This document shows, one piece after another, positions 9,301-18,531 of a stretch of DNA of 64,000 nt (position 1 is its first letter; the number at the start of each line of letters is the position of its first letter). Location of the stretch: positions 620,001-684,000 of the forward strand of contig NZ_BMVW01000001.1 in assembly GCF_014650915.1 (NCBI RefSeq). The letters are read 5' to 3'. A program made the position numbers and the translations under genes. Origin of the DNA: Streptomyces poonensis (GTDB lineage Bacteria > Actinomycetota > Actinomycetes > Streptomycetales > Streptomycetaceae). The notes below the pieces were generated by a model. The model did not search any database. It was not told the DNA's origin and worked only from the letters and a program-made list of their open reading frames with translations.

Positions 9301-10941
9301 TTACTTCTGCTTGACCTGGACCTGGTCGAAGATCGGGTCACCGTCCTGGCCATAGGGAATCTTGCCCAGGATGTTGGTCGACTGACCGCTGTTGACCTTG
9401 TAGAACCAGAGCGGAATGGCCGGCATGTCCTTGGCGAGGAGCTGCTCCGCCTCCTGGTACAGCTTCACGGTCTCGTCGATCGAGCTGGCCTTGTCGGCCT
9501 CGGAGCTCAGCTCGTCGAACTCCTTGTTGGAGTAACCGCTGGTGTTACCGGCCGCCGTGGTGCCGTACAGGTCGCGCATGAAGTTCGAGTTGACCGGGTA
9601 GTCGAGCACCCAGCCACCGCGGTACATGGACTTGACCTCGTCGTTGTCACGGGCGTCCAGGTCGGCCTGGAAGGTCGGCTTCGGGTCGCCGACGCAGTCC
9701 ACGCCGGTGGACTTGCGGATCGAGTTGCAGACCGCGTCGACCCAGGGCTTGTGGTCCTGGTCGGCGTTGTACTGGATCTGGATCTTGTTGCCCGGAACGC
9801 CGCCGCCTTCCTGGATCAGCTTCTTGGCCTGGGCCGCGTCGAACTTGACGATGTCGCCGAGCGCGCCCTTCTTGTAGCCGAGAACGCCGGGGGCGACGTA
9901 GGAGTCCGCGGGCGTACGGGTGCCCTGGAGGACGGTCTTGGTGATCGTCTCGCGGTCGATCGCCATGGACAGACCCTGGATGACCTTGGGGTCGATGTCC
10001 TTGAAGGTCTTGGTGTAGAACGCCGGGACGATCGACTGGACGGCCGAGTACTCCTGGTCGATGGCGCGGTCGCCGAGGTCCGTCTTGTAGTTCGTCAGCG
10101 CGGTGGTCGGGACCTGCTCGATCCAGTCCACGTTGTTGGAACGCAGGTCGGAGTACGCGGCGTCGGCGGTCGTGTAGTTCTTGAAGTCGATGCCGCCGTT
10201 CTTGGCCTTGTTCGGGCCCTTGTAGCCGTCGAACTTCCGCACCTTGATGAGCTTGTTGTGCTCCCAGGACACGAACTTGTACGGGCCGTTGCCGATCGGG
10301 TTCTCGCCGTACTTCTCCGGGTCCTTGAAGAAGGCCTCGGGCAGCGGGGCCCAGACGTCGTAGCCCAGCTTGTACGCGAAGTACGACACCGGCTGCGTCA
10401 GCTTGACGGTGAAGGTGGTCTCGTCGACGACCTTCAGACCCGACATCTTGTCGGTCTTGGGGTCACCCTTCTCCGGGTGCACGTCCTCGTAGCCCACGAT
10501 GTCGGCGAACCAGCTGGAGTTGGTCTGGTTGTTCTTGATGTTGGCAGACCAGTTCCAGGAGTCCACATAGGACTGGGCGGTGACCGGGGTGCCGTCGTGG
10601 AACTTCCAGCCCGCCTTGAGCTTGACGGTCCACTCCGACGAGTCGTCGTTCGGGGTGACCGACTCGGCGTTGACGTACTCGAGCTCGCCGGTGCCGGGCT
10701 CGTAGTCGACCAGGCCCGCGAAGATCGTGCGCAGCACGCGGGAGCCCTGGCTCTCCTTGGCGTTGGCCGGCTGCAGCGGGTTCTGCGGCTCGCTCAGCTG
10801 CGCAGTGACGATGCCGTTCGGGTCGGCCTTCCCCTTGTTCATGTCGTCGCTGCCCGTGTCATCACCGCCGCCGCAGGCGGTGGCGGCCAGAGCGACGACG
10901 ATTGCCCCCGCGACCCACTTGGCGCTCCTGGCACCGCGCAT
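9301..10941 (-). CDS. Oligopeptide ABC transporter substrate-binding lipoprotein (OppA/BldKB-like)
   Basis: A 546-residue extracellular binding lipoprotein of the SBP_bac_5 family. The lipoprotein signal MRGARSAKWVAGAIVVALAA ends at a lipobox with Cys23, followed by a Gly/Asp-rich tether. The mature part has the family features: entry segment SEPQNPLQPANAKESQG, the KLKAGWKFHDGTPVTA motif, and a C-terminal lobe ending in IPLWF. A strong ribosome site (AGGAGG) lies just before ATG 10941. It is the first gene of the five-gene minus-strand operon. Sequence style resembles BldKB, the binding protein of the Streptomyces morphogenesis-linked peptide importer, but several such paralogues occur per genome and I do not claim orthology. 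Confidence 0.93.
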   Translation of the reverse strand: MRGARSAKWVAGAIVVALAATACGGGDDTGSDDMNKGKADPNGIVTAQLSEPQNPLQPANAKESQGSRVLRTIFAGLVDYEPGTGELEYVNAESVTPNDDSSEWTVKLKAGWKFHDGTPVTAQSYVDSWNWSANIKNNQTNSSWFADIVGYEDVHPEKGDPKTDKMSGLKVVDETTFTVKLTQPVSYFAYKLGYDVWAPLPEAFFKDPEKYGENPIGNGPYKFVSWEHNKLIKVRKFDGYKGPNKAKNGGIDFKNYTTADAAYSDLRSNNVDWIEQVPTTALTNYKTDLGDRAIDQEYSAVQSIVPAFYTKTFKDIDPKVIQGLSMAIDRETITKTVLQGTRTPADSYVAPGVLGYKKGALGDIVKFDAAQAKKLIQEGGGVPGNKIQIQYNADQDHKPWVDAVCNSIRKSTGVDCVGDPKPTFQADLDARDNDEVKSMYRGGWVLDYPVNSNFMRDLYGTTAAGNTSGYSNKEFDELSSEADKASSIDETVKLYQEAEQLLAKDMPAIPLWFYKVNSGQSTNILGKIPYGQDGDPIFDQVQVKQK

Positions 10942-11242
10942 GGGTTCCTCCTATGAGTCCATTGGTTCACCGCAAAGGGGGCACAAGACAAGCCACCGCC
11001 ACCGCCCGTCGCCGGTGCCGGAGATAGTCAGATGCCCCCGCGCTCGTGAGTCGGCGCCGCCGGCGCGTGACCCGTTCAGTCGAGCTCTACGCGCCTAACT
11101 ATCTGCCATGCGCCCAGGTCGAACCACACCCTCGAGGTCTCGGTTCGATCACAGCTGACGTATACATCTTCCAAAATCCGGACAAACGTCTTGGTGAAAG
11201 ATCCCTGCGAAACGGACTTGTTACACATCTACCGGTGACAGC

Positions 11243-11259
11243 TGTCCGAATAGCGGACA
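11243..11259. promoter_or_regulatory. 17-bp inverted repeat, possible operator
   Basis: TGTCCG, five bases, then CGGACA form a perfect 6-bp-arm palindrome in the AT-richer part of the long intergenic region. A similar half-site (TCCGGACA) occurs about 65 bases away, at 11177-11184. The arrangement suits a dimeric regulator acting on the peptide-uptake operon, but I cannot name the regulator. Confidence 0.4.
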
Positions 11260-11549
11260 CATGGCGGGGAAAAAGTGATTGCGAGGAATGCGCCCCGCCA
11301 TGCAAGGTGCGATAGAGCGGGACGCCTCTGAGCGATGGCCGCGCGCGGAACAGCCGCGCTGTACGTGCGTCCGGCAATGGGGTGCTGTGCGCCGAGGGCG
11401 ACACAGCAGGCGCACAGACACGGACGGCGCGGCGCGACCGGACGGACGAGCCATTTCCGCAGCAGGGTAGTGGGAACGGACACTTCCGGCAGCCCGTCTC
11501 GGACAAGTGAAGGGTTTTCCCTACTCTTTCTTTCCGCTTCCTTTTCCGG

Positions 11550-11589
11550 CTCTTGTGAGCTCTTGTGACCCCTTGTTGGGCTCTTGTGA
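11550..11589. repeat. Four tandem 10-mers of the form GCTCTTGTGA
   Basis: GCTCTTGTGA occurs at 11550-11559, 11560-11569 and 11580-11589, with a diverged unit between the second and third. The 10-bp period places each copy on the same face of the helix. The block lies directly beside the typA terminator, on its downstream side, and before the peptide-uptake promoter region. Confidence 0.7.
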
Positions 11590-11595
11590 CAGAAA

Positions 11596-11634
11596 CGGCA
11601 CCGGGCACCCCGCTGAGCGGGGTGCCCGGTGCCG
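11596..11634 (-). terminator. typA terminator hairpin
   Basis: An 18-bp perfect inverted repeat (CGGCACCGGGCACCCCGC and complement) with a three-base loop lies 23 bases after the typA stop. On the minus strand it is followed by TTTCTGTC, so it resembles an intrinsic terminator more closely than most Streptomyces hairpins. Confidence 0.9.
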
Positions 11635-11656
11635 TGGTGCGGGATCCGTGGACGCG

Positions 11657-13564
11657 TCAGCCGTGCTTGGCGCGGCTCGCGGCGCGGGCGCGCTCACGGG
11701 CGTCCAGGTTCACCTTGCGGATGCGCACGGCCTCCGGGGTCACCTCGACGCACTCGTCGTCGCGGCAGAACTCCAGGGACTGCTCCAGCGACAGCTTGCG
11801 CGGCGGCACGATGGACTCGGCGACGTCAGCGGTGGAGGACCGCATGTTCGTCAGCTTCTTCTCCTTGGTGATGTTGACGTCCATGTCGTCGGAGCGCGAG
11901 TTCTCGCCGACGATCATGCCCTCGTACACCTCGGTGCCCGGCTCCACGAACAGCACGCCGCGCTCCTGGAGGTTGGTCATCGCGAAGGCGGTGACGGCGC
12001 CGGAGCGGTCGGCCACCAGGGAACCGTTGTTACGGGTCTGGAGGGTGCCGAACCAGGGCTCGTGGCCCTCGTGGATGGAGTGCCCGATGCCCGTACCGCG
12101 GGTCTGGGTCAGGAACTCCGTACGGAAGCCGATGAGGCCGCGGGACGGGACGACGAACTCCATGCGGACCCAGCCGGAGCCGTGGTTGGACATGTTGTCC
12201 ATCCGGCCCTTGCGGACGCCCATGAGCTGCGTGACGGCGCCCATGTGCTCCTCGGGGACGTCGATGGTCATGCGCTCGACGGGCTCGTGGACCTTGCCGT
12301 CGATCTCCTTGGTGACCACCTGCGGCTTGCCGATGGTCAGCTCGAAGCCCTCGCGGCGCATCTGCTCGACCAGGATGGCGAGCGCGAGCTCACCGCGGCC
12401 CTGGACCTCCCAGGCGTCGGGACGCTCGGTCTCGAGCACCCGGAGGGAGACGTTACCGATCAGCTCGCGGTCCAGGCGGTCCTTGACCTGGCGGGCGGTG
12501 ACCTTGCGGTCCTTGACGGCCGACTTGGCGTCGGCGCCCTTGCCGGTGCCGCCGCGGCCGACCAGCGGGGAGGTGTTGGTGCCGATGACCATGGAGATCG
12601 CGGGCTCGTCGACCGTGATCAGCGGCAGCGCGACCGGGTTCTCCGGGTCGGCCAGCGTCTCGCCGATCATGATGTCGGGGATACCGGCGACGGCGCAGAT
12701 GTCACCCGGGCCGGCCTTCTCGGCGGGCTTGCGGGTCAGCGCCTCGGTCATCAGCAGCTCGCTGATGCGGACGTTGCTGACGGACCCGTCGCGCTTCATC
12801 CACGCGACCGTCTGGCCCTTCTTCAGCTCGCCCTGCTGCACGCGGAGCAGCGCGATACGGCCGAGGAAGTTGTCGGCGTCCAGGTTGGTGACGTGGGCCT
12901 GGAGCGGGGCGTCCTCGTCGTACGTCGGGGCCGGGATGTGCTCCAGGATCGTGGAGAAGAACGGCTCCAGGCTGGTGGAGTCGGCGGGGACGGTGCCGTC
13001 CGCCGGCTTGGTGAGGGACGCCACACCGTCGCGGCCGCAGGCGTAGACGATCGGGAACTCGATCTGGTCCTCGTCGGCGTCCAGGTCGAGGAAGAGGTCG
13101 TACGTCTCGTTGACGACCTCGTCGATCCGGGAGTCCGGGCGGTCCGTCTTGTTGATGCACAGGATGACGGGCAGGCGCTGCTGCAGCGCCTTGCGCAGCA
13201 CGAAGCGGGTCTGCGGCAGCGGGCCCTCGGAGGCGTCGACGAGCAGCACGACACCGTCGACCATCGACAGACCGCGCTCGACCTCACCGCCGAAGTCGGC
13301 GTGGCCGGGGGTGTCGATGATGTTGATCGTGATGGGCTCCCCGCCGTCCTTGGGGTGGTACTTCACCGCCGTGTTCTTGGCGAGGATCGTGATGCCCTTC
13401 TCACGCTCCAGGTCGTTCGAATCCATCATGCGGTCGTCGACCGAGTCGAGCTGGTGGGCGGCGAAGGCACCGGCCTGCTTCAGCATGCCGTCGACGATGG
13501 TCGTCTTGCCGTGGTCGACGTGGGCGACGATGGCGACGTTGCGGATGTCGTGGCGCGTGGCCAT
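11657..13564 (-). CDS. typA: Translational GTPase TypA/BipA
   Basis: A 635-residue ribosome-binding GTPase of the BipA/TypA family, related to EF-G and LepA, involved in ribosome assembly and stress adaptation. The GTPase motifs are clear: G1 AHVDHGKTT at residues 14-22, G3 DTPGHADFG near 81 and G4 NKTDRP near 139. The EF-G-like domains and the TypA-specific C-terminal region ([20 protein letters not shown]) follow. Length matches bacterial TypA. ATG 13564 starts directly at the family N-terminus [17 protein letters not shown]. The gene appears monocistronic with its own hairpin. Confidence 0.97.
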   Translation of the reverse strand: MATRHDIRNVAIVAHVDHGKTTIVDGMLKQAGAFAAHQLDSVDDRMMDSNDLEREKGITILAKNTAVKYHPKDGGEPITINIIDTPGHADFGGEVERGLSMVDGVVLLVDASEGPLPQTRFVLRKALQQRLPVILCINKTDRPDSRIDEVVNETYDLFLDLDADEDQIEFPIVYACGRDGVASLTKPADGTVPADSTSLEPFFSTILEHIPAPTYDEDAPLQAHVTNLDADNFLGRIALLRVQQGELKKGQTVAWMKRDGSVSNVRISELLMTEALTRKPAEKAGPGDICAVAGIPDIMIGETLADPENPVALPLITVDEPAISMVIGTNTSPLVGRGGTGKGADAKSAVKDRKVTARQVKDRLDRELIGNVSLRVLETERPDAWEVQGRGELALAILVEQMRREGFELTIGKPQVVTKEIDGKVHEPVERMTIDVPEEHMGAVTQLMGVRKGRMDNMSNHGSGWVRMEFVVPSRGLIGFRTEFLTQTRGTGIGHSIHEGHEPWFGTLQTRNNGSLVADRSGAVTAFAMTNLQERGVLFVEPGTEVYEGMIVGENSRSDDMDVNITKEKKLTNMRSSTADVAESIVPPRKLSLEQSLEFCRDDECVEVTPEAVRIRKVNLDARERARAASRAKHG

Positions 13565-13701
13565 AAGTACGCGTACTCCCGGAGTGGTGAGGAATGCCCG
13601 GCGCGTACGTCAGTGGAGCGCGGGCCCTGCCGGGCTCAACATGCCACGGCCTCACCCCATGGTACGGGGCCGCTCCCGTGGCGGCTCGCCGGGCGTAAGG
13701 A

Positions 13702-14373
13702 TCACCGTTCCCGGACTGCCGGGGAGTCTGCCCCGCAGGAACGACGGGCGGCCCGAAGGGCGAGGCCGTCACCGCCGACGGGCTCCTGGCAGGAGAGGAC
13801 CCCACCGATGTCGACGGTCCAGTTCCTCGCGTGGCCCGTGGTGGTCACCGCACCGGAACAGGTGTAGCGGAAGTCACCCTCCCATTCCCGCACCCCGGCG
13901 TACTCCACGAACTCTCCGGGCCCGGTGACCTCGACCCGACCGCCGTCCAGCTTCGGTGCCGCTAGGCGCACGTCGGTGAAGGCGTAGGTGTCGCCGCCCG
14001 CTTCCGCCAGGGTCCGGGCGTCCGAGTCGATCTCCCCGATCCTCTTGCCCAGCGAGAAGAGGACCTCCGCCGCGGGCACGGCCGGCCCCTCGGCCCGTAC
14101 GGCCGGCCGCGGGGTGTACACCCGCTCCATCGGCGGGTTCGACGCGTCTTCGGCCCCGACTCGCCGGACCTCGGAGGCCCCGGTCAGCCGATCCGTCCGC
14201 CGGACGCCGGTCCACGTGAACGTGCCGTCGGCGCACGCCTTCACCACGGCGTCGGCGCTCTTGCCGCCGCTCTCCGGCTCGTCCTTCCTCTCGCCGGTGC
14301 AGGCCGCGAGTCCCGCCGTCATCGCCACCATGGCCAGTCCCGCCGCCCAGGTCCGTCGTGCCGTACCCCGCAT
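13702..14373 (-). CDS. Putative lipoprotein of unknown function
   Basis: A 223-residue protein with a lipoprotein signal: basic MRGTARRTW, a hydrophobic core, then LAAC with Cys25 as the lipidation site. The mature part begins TGERKDEPESGGKSADAVVKAC. It contains the pair ADGTFTWTGVRRTDRLTG and three more cysteines towards the C-terminus (YTCSGAV, LSCQEP, RSCGAD), so disulphides are possible outside the cell. I do not recognise a catalytic motif. It sits between typA and the large binding lipoprotein on the same strand but with gaps of over 130 bases on both sides. Confidence 0.75.
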   Translation of the reverse strand: MRGTARRTWAAGLAMVAMTAGLAACTGERKDEPESGGKSADAVVKACADGTFTWTGVRRTDRLTGASEVRRVGAEDASNPPMERVYTPRPAVRAEGPAVPAAEVLFSLGKRIGEIDSDARTLAEAGGDTYAFTDVRLAAPKLDGGRVEVTGPGEFVEYAGVREWEGDFRYTCSGAVTTTGHARNWTVDIGGVLSCQEPVGGDGLALRAARRSCGADSPAVRER

Positions 14374-14519
14374 GATCGGTGCCCCTCCCCCGTGGTGAGG
14401 ACGCGGTCGACGCCCGCACCGTGATCACTGCTGTACTCAGGGTGCGGGCGCCGGGCGGGGACATCAAGGAGTTTGAGCGCTCCCTGAGGTAGTGACGGCC
14501 TGACGGGGTACGGCCCCGC

Positions 14520-16883
14520 TCAGCCGCCCGGCGACGACTTCGCCGCCTTCTTCAAAAACCCCATGTCCTCGTACACCGGCGTGCGCAGGCCGAAGGCGCC
14601 CGCGTTGGCGAGGCCGACGCGGGCGGCCATGAGCTGCGGGCGCTGGTACAGGGGGATCGAGCCGGCCGCGGCCCAGATGCGGGCGTCCGCCTTGCGGACC
14701 AGGGAGACGGCCTCTTCCTCGTCGAGCGTGGTGACAGCCTGGTCGAAGAGCTGGTCGACCTGGTCGGTGCCGACGCGGGTGTAGTTCTGCTCGACGTTCA
14801 GGGAGCCGTCCGCCGCCGGGACCGGCTTGGCGTGGATGGGGCGGGCGTCGGTGGCCGGGTAGGCGGAGGCGGGCCAGGAGTAGAGCGCCAGGTCGTACTG
14901 GCCGTTCGCGACATGGTCCTTGAAGTAGCTGTCGTCGGGAACCTTGACGATCCGGGTACCGATGCCGACGCGCGCCAGCATGCGGGAGATCCGCTCACCG
15001 ACCGTCCGCAGGGTGCCGGAGCCCGGCCCGGACGGCAGGACGAAGCGCAGGCTGAGCGCCTTGCCCTTCTTGACGAGCGGACGGTCGTCCGGGGCACCGG
15101 CGGGCGCGGCCGTGCCCTTCGGGGCGTACGCGCCCGGCACCCCGCCCTGCTGCGCGTGCTCGCGCGGGAACCTTCGGCCGTCCCCGGCCAGGTGCCATGC
15201 CGATTCGTCGTCCGCCGTCCACCGGCTCGTTTCCCGCTCGCCGCCCTCGCCGACGCCCGGCTTGTCGTCCTCGCCGACGATGTACGTTCCGTCGTCGCCC
15301 TCGGAGCCTGCGGTACCTCCGGTGTCTCCTGTGTCTCCCGTGTCTCCCGATTCACCGGTTCCCTCGGCTGCCTTCTTCTCGTTGTTCTCCTCGTTTCTCT
15401 CCTCGCTCTTCTTCCCGTTCTCCTCCTCGACCGGACCGCCCCGCGCCCATCCGGCGTCGGCGAGCAGCGACCTGGCCTCCTTGGCGTTCTCGCCGCCGAG
15501 GGCTCCGCTGTTGTCCGCGTACGCCGCCTGGCCGGCGAGGGCGAGGTGGCTGCCGACGGGCTCGGCGGGCAGCCCGAGCGGCTTCAGCACCAGGCTCGCG
15601 AGCTCCTTCCGGTCGAGGGAGCGGGCCACGGCACGACGCACCCGCTCGTCGGCGAGAGGGCCCTCGGCACCGTTGAGCGCAAGCTGGGTGTGAGCGGGCT
15701 CCAGCGACTTGCGGACGGCGAAGCCGCGCAGGGCGGACTGCTGCCGGGCGTACCGGACGAGGGCCTTCCGTCGCTTCTCGCGGAGACGGGCCTCCCTGAC
15801 GGCGGCCTGTTTGTCGGACCCGTGCGCTACCGCCCAGGAACGCAGGGCCGCAGCGGGGGTGAGTTCCGCCCTGGTCCCCCTGGTCCCCTGGAGCACGGCC
15901 TTGTCATCGCCCGCACTCGCACCCGGCTCCGTGCCCTTGCCCGTCTCCTTGTCCCTGCCCGTCTCCTTGCCCCTGCCCGCGCCTCCGCCCGCCGCCACGG
16001 CGACCCGTCGGGCCTCCTCCGGGCCGATCTCCGCGAGGTCGACCTCGCCGCCGAGAAGCGCCTTCATCCGCTCCTCGCGGGGCACGGCGCGCAGCACCAG
16101 CCGCTGAAGCTTGGCGACCCGGCCCCACCAGCGCGGGTTGCGGACGAGGGTCACCTCGCCGTGCTCGCGGTCGACGCCCTGGAGCGCGAAGGGCCCGGCG
16201 GTGACCTTCAGCTTCCGCCGCACCCCGTCGTTGAAGGCGTCCGGCGTCCCGGTCACCTGCTTGGGGTACAGCGGTGAGAACAGTGACTTCCAGTCCGCGT
16301 ACGGCCTGCCGAAGGTGACCCGTACCTCCAGGTCGCTGGCGCCGCGTTCGACCTTCTGGATCCTGTCGTACCCGGCGTTGCGGGCCGTCCAGTACGCGGA
16401 GTCCTTCCCGGACAGGGCCCGCCACTGGGCGGCGAAGTCGGCGGCCCCGATCTCCCGGCCGTCGCTCCAGACCGCCTGCTGGTGGAGCTTGTAGACCACC
16501 ACCTGCTTGGGTTCGCGCTCGACGAGCCTGGCGGACTCCAGGTAGTCCGCGTTCCGCTCCGGCCGCCCGTTCGCGTCCATCCGGTACAGGGACGGCAGGA
16601 CGGCCTGGGCGACCCGGGACGTGGTGGCGTCGGCGTCCGCCTGGAAGGTGTTGAAGGTCTCCGGGGCGGCGTCGACGGCCCATCGCAGGGTGCCCCCGTC
16701 GGCGATCCGGCCCCGGCTCGCGGGGGCGACGTCCGGCCCGGCGAGGGACCGGCCGGCCTGGTCCTCCTCGCTGCACGCGGTCAGCAGCGGCACCGCGAGC
16801 AGCCCCGCGGCGAGGAGCACCACCGAACGCGACACCGCGCGTGGTGACGCGCTCGGTCCGACGCCGTCGCGGACGTGGGACAT
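14520..16883 (-). CDS. Stand-alone ABC transporter substrate-binding lipoprotein with low-complexity inserts
   Basis: A 787-residue SBP_bac_5 lipoprotein, about 200 residues longer than usual. The signal ends in LLTAC with Cys37. The core contains GGTLRWAVDAAPETFNTFQ, QQAVWSDGREIGAADFAAQW and the C-terminal SIPLYQRPQL, all family features. Two disordered inserts explain the length: a Gly/Lys/Glu/Thr-rich stretch near residues 298-330, and a Glu/Asn/Lys then Gly-Asp-Thr-rich stretch near 481-541 encoded by a purine tract. ATG 16883 follows GAGGAGG; a GTG one codon upstream is equally possible. No permease or ATPase gene is adjacent, so it probably serves one of the peptide importers nearby. 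Confidence 0.88.
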   Translation of the reverse strand: MSHVRDGVGPSASPRAVSRSVVLLAAGLLAVPLLTACSEEDQAGRSLAGPDVAPASRGRIADGGTLRWAVDAAPETFNTFQADADATTSRVAQAVLPSLYRMDANGRPERNADYLESARLVEREPKQVVVYKLHQQAVWSDGREIGAADFAAQWRALSGKDSAYWTARNAGYDRIQKVERGASDLEVRVTFGRPYADWKSLFSPLYPKQVTGTPDAFNDGVRRKLKVTAGPFALQGVDREHGEVTLVRNPRWWGRVAKLQRLVLRAVPREERMKALLGGEVDLAEIGPEEARRVAVAAGGGAGRGKETGRDKETGKGTEPGASAGDDKAVLQGTRGTRAELTPAAALRSWAVAHGSDKQAAVREARLREKRRKALVRYARQQSALRGFAVRKSLEPAHTQLALNGAEGPLADERVRRAVARSLDRKELASLVLKPLGLPAEPVGSHLALAGQAAYADNSGALGGENAKEARSLLADAGWARGGPVEEENGKKSEERNEENNEKKAAEGTGESGDTGDTGDTGGTAGSEGDDGTYIVGEDDKPGVGEGGERETSRWTADDESAWHLAGDGRRFPREHAQQGGVPGAYAPKGTAAPAGAPDDRPLVKKGKALSLRFVLPSGPGSGTLRTVGERISRMLARVGIGTRIVKVPDDSYFKDHVANGQYDLALYSWPASAYPATDARPIHAKPVPAADGSLNVEQNYTRVGTDQVDQLFDQAVTTLDEEEAVSLVRKADARIWAAAGSIPLYQRPQLMAARVGLANAGAFGLRTPVYEDMGFLKKAAKSSPGG

Positions 16884-17298
16884 CACTGCAACCTCCTCGC
16901 TCCGCCGGACCTGCCGCGGAAGACTCCCGTCCCGCCTGATCTGCATACGTTCCGATCACGTTGTGATCAGACGGATGGGCTCACTGACGGGCCCACTGAA
17001 GAGGAAAGGGTTCTTCTTCGGCGGGCGACACGGCGGCCGGCCGGCCCGACACCACCCGTGTGGCGCAGCGCACCGAGGCTCGCGCCCCCGCCCGCCCGCT
17101 CACACAGGACGTCCGTATCCCCCACGCCGTACACCGGCCCGCCCGACCGTGGATTTCCGCCGTACCGGCGCATTCGGCGGCCCGCGAGCCACCAATCCGT
17201 GCACACGCCTTCACAGACCGTCGTGTGACGCGCGACACTCGCAGGCGCATGAACGGTGCCGCCTTGGGACCCCGCGCCTGCGGAAGTGAGGGCAAGCC
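16884..17298. other. Divergent intergenic region
   Basis: About 415 bases between the large binding lipoprotein (minus) and a small plus-strand gene. It is GC-rich with no credible ORF. It holds the GATCAC/GTGATC palindrome at 16954-16968 and must carry promoters for both directions; I cannot place them confidently. Confidence 0.5.
16954..16968. promoter_or_regulatory. 15-bp palindrome GATCACGTTGTGATC
   Basis: Perfect 6-bp arms around a three-base centre, about 71 bases upstream of the minus-strand binding lipoprotein start. Its position fits an operator overlapping that gene's promoter. The regulator is unknown. Confidence 0.45.
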
Positions 17299-17586
17299 AT
17301 GTCCGTTCACGACGACCTGACGTCGGTCCAGCGCTGCCTGGACGACCTGTTCCGGACGGTCGGCCGCCTGGAACAGCAGCTCGGCGGCGGACTGGAGATG
17401 CGCCGCGTGCGCACCGACGCCGACCATCTCCGCGAGAGCGTCGCCCTGCTGCGCGAGGCCGCTCCCACCCTGTCCCCGACCCGGCGCCCCGACCTCGTCT
17501 CCATCCCCGACACGCCGTACGACAGCTCCTTGTGGACGGACTCGGACGACGAGGGCCTCGGCGGCCGCGACCGCCGCGCACCGTGA
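17299..17586 (+). CDS. Small conserved hypothetical protein
   Basis: A 95-residue acidic protein starting MSVHDDLTSVQRCLDDLFRTVGRLEQQLGGGLEMRRV (shown in part). The first 55 residues are predicted helical with regular hydrophobic spacing, consistent with a short coiled coil; the tail is Pro/Asp-rich. A ribosome site (GTGAGGG) precedes ATG 17299, and codon bias is normal for the genome. It lies 45 bases before the succinate dehydrogenase operon and may be co-transcribed with it. No function can be assigned. Confidence 0.75.
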   Translation: MSVHDDLTSVQRCLDDLFRTVGRLEQQLGGGLEMRRVRTDADHLRESVALLREAAPTLSPTRRPDLVSIPDTPYDSSLWTDSDDEGLGGRDRRAP

Positions 17587-17631
17587 GCCCGCTCGATCAG
17601 ACCACCCGCCCGCCCCGACCGGAGTCATAAG

Positions 17632-18489
17632 TTGGCCACTGGTACGGAACCCAAGACGAACAGCGATTCGAGCAGCGAGACAAGCGGCGATACGCGCCGC
17701 GGCGGCGTGCGCGCCGGTACGCGCGCCGCGATCGCCGCCCCCCATCTGCGCACCGACCGCTGGTGGCTGGCGCCCGCCGTCACCGCCGCCGGCCTGCTGG
17801 CCTTCGTCGTGTACTCGACCTGGCGGGCCTTCGCGAACGAGTACTACTACGCGGCCCCGTACGTCTCGCCCTTCTACTCCCCCTGCCTGGCGGAGAACTG
17901 CGCGCCCATGCACGCGGGCCCCAACTGGGAGATCCTGGGCGGCTGGTGGGGCCTCTCCCCCGCCCTCATCATCCTAATCTTCCCGCTCGGCTTCCGGCTG
18001 ACCTGCTACTACTACCGCAAGGCCTACTACCGCGGCTTCTGGGCCTCGCCCCCGGCCTGCGCGGTCGCCGAGCCGCACAAGAAGTACACCGGCGAGACGC
18101 GCTTCCCGCTCGTCCTGCAGAACATCCACCGGTACTTCTTCTACGCGGCCGTGCTCGTCGCCGGGATCCTGACCTACGACACGGTGCTCGCCTTCCGCGA
18201 CGAGAACTACCAGTGGGGCCACATGGGCCTCGGCACGCTGGTGTTCCTGCTGAACATCGTGCTGATCTGGGCGTACACGCTCTCCTGCCACTCCTGCCGA
18301 CACATCGTCGGCGGCAAGCTCAAGCACTTCTCCAAGCACCCCGTGCGCTACCGGATGTGGCAGTTCGTCGGGCGGCTGAACGCCCGCCACATGCTGCTGG
18401 CGTGGACGTCGCTGGTGAGCGTGGCGCTCGCCGACTTCTACGTCTATCTCGTCGCGTCCGGTGCCTTCGACGATCCGCGCTTCTTCTGA
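17632..18489 (+). CDS. Succinate dehydrogenase (Sdh1-type) membrane anchor subunit
   Basis: A 285-residue membrane protein directly upstream of sdhA and sdhB. After about 40 polar residues it has five hydrophobic segments (for example WLAPAVTAAGLLAFVVYSTW and WGLSPALIILIFPLGF). Conserved-looking histidines in NIHRYFFY, WGHMGLGT, CHSCRHIVGG and NARHMLLAW could hold haem. The layout of about 280, 646 and 259 residues matches Sdh1 of mycobacteria (Rv0249c-Rv0247c), where the large anchor replaces SdhC and SdhD. It starts with TTG at 17632, eight bases after GGAG. Its role is to pass electrons from succinate to menaquinone. Confidence 0.8.
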   Translation: MATGTEPKTNSDSSSETSGDTRRGGVRAGTRAAIAAPHLRTDRWWLAPAVTAAGLLAFVVYSTWRAFANEYYYAAPYVSPFYSPCLAENCAPMHAGPNWEILGGWWGLSPALIILIFPLGFRLTCYYYRKAYYRGFWASPPACAVAEPHKKYTGETRFPLVLQNIHRYFFYAAVLVAGILTYDTVLAFRDENYQWGHMGLGTLVFLLNIVLIWAYTLSCHSCRHIVGGKLKHFSKHPVRYRMWQFVGRLNARHMLLAWTSLVSVALADFYVYLVASGAFDDPRFF

Positions 18490-18531
18490 ACGACGAACGA
18501 AATGACCTGACGAAATGAGTGGGGCCTTCTG

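Larger units (their letters stand above)
10942..11595. other. Long intergenic region upstream of the peptide-uptake operon
   Basis: About 650 bases without a convincing gene, noticeably less GC-rich than its surroundings from about 11,085 to 11,290. It separates the start of the binding-protein gene (minus strand) from the terminator of typA. It contains the TGTCCG/CGGACA palindrome at 11243 and tandem 10-mers at 11550. A possible minus-strand promoter is TATACG at 11159-11164 with TTTGTC at 11181-11186 (16-base spacer), which would imply a leader of over 200 bases. The short open frames here lack ribosome sites and normal codon bias. Confidence 0.5.

Noticed and set aside
9301..10941. Calling the minus-strand peptide operon bldK
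   Set aside because: The binding protein resembles BldKB, but Streptomyces genomes contain several such operons and I recalled the bldK gene order as having a permease gene first, which does not match here.
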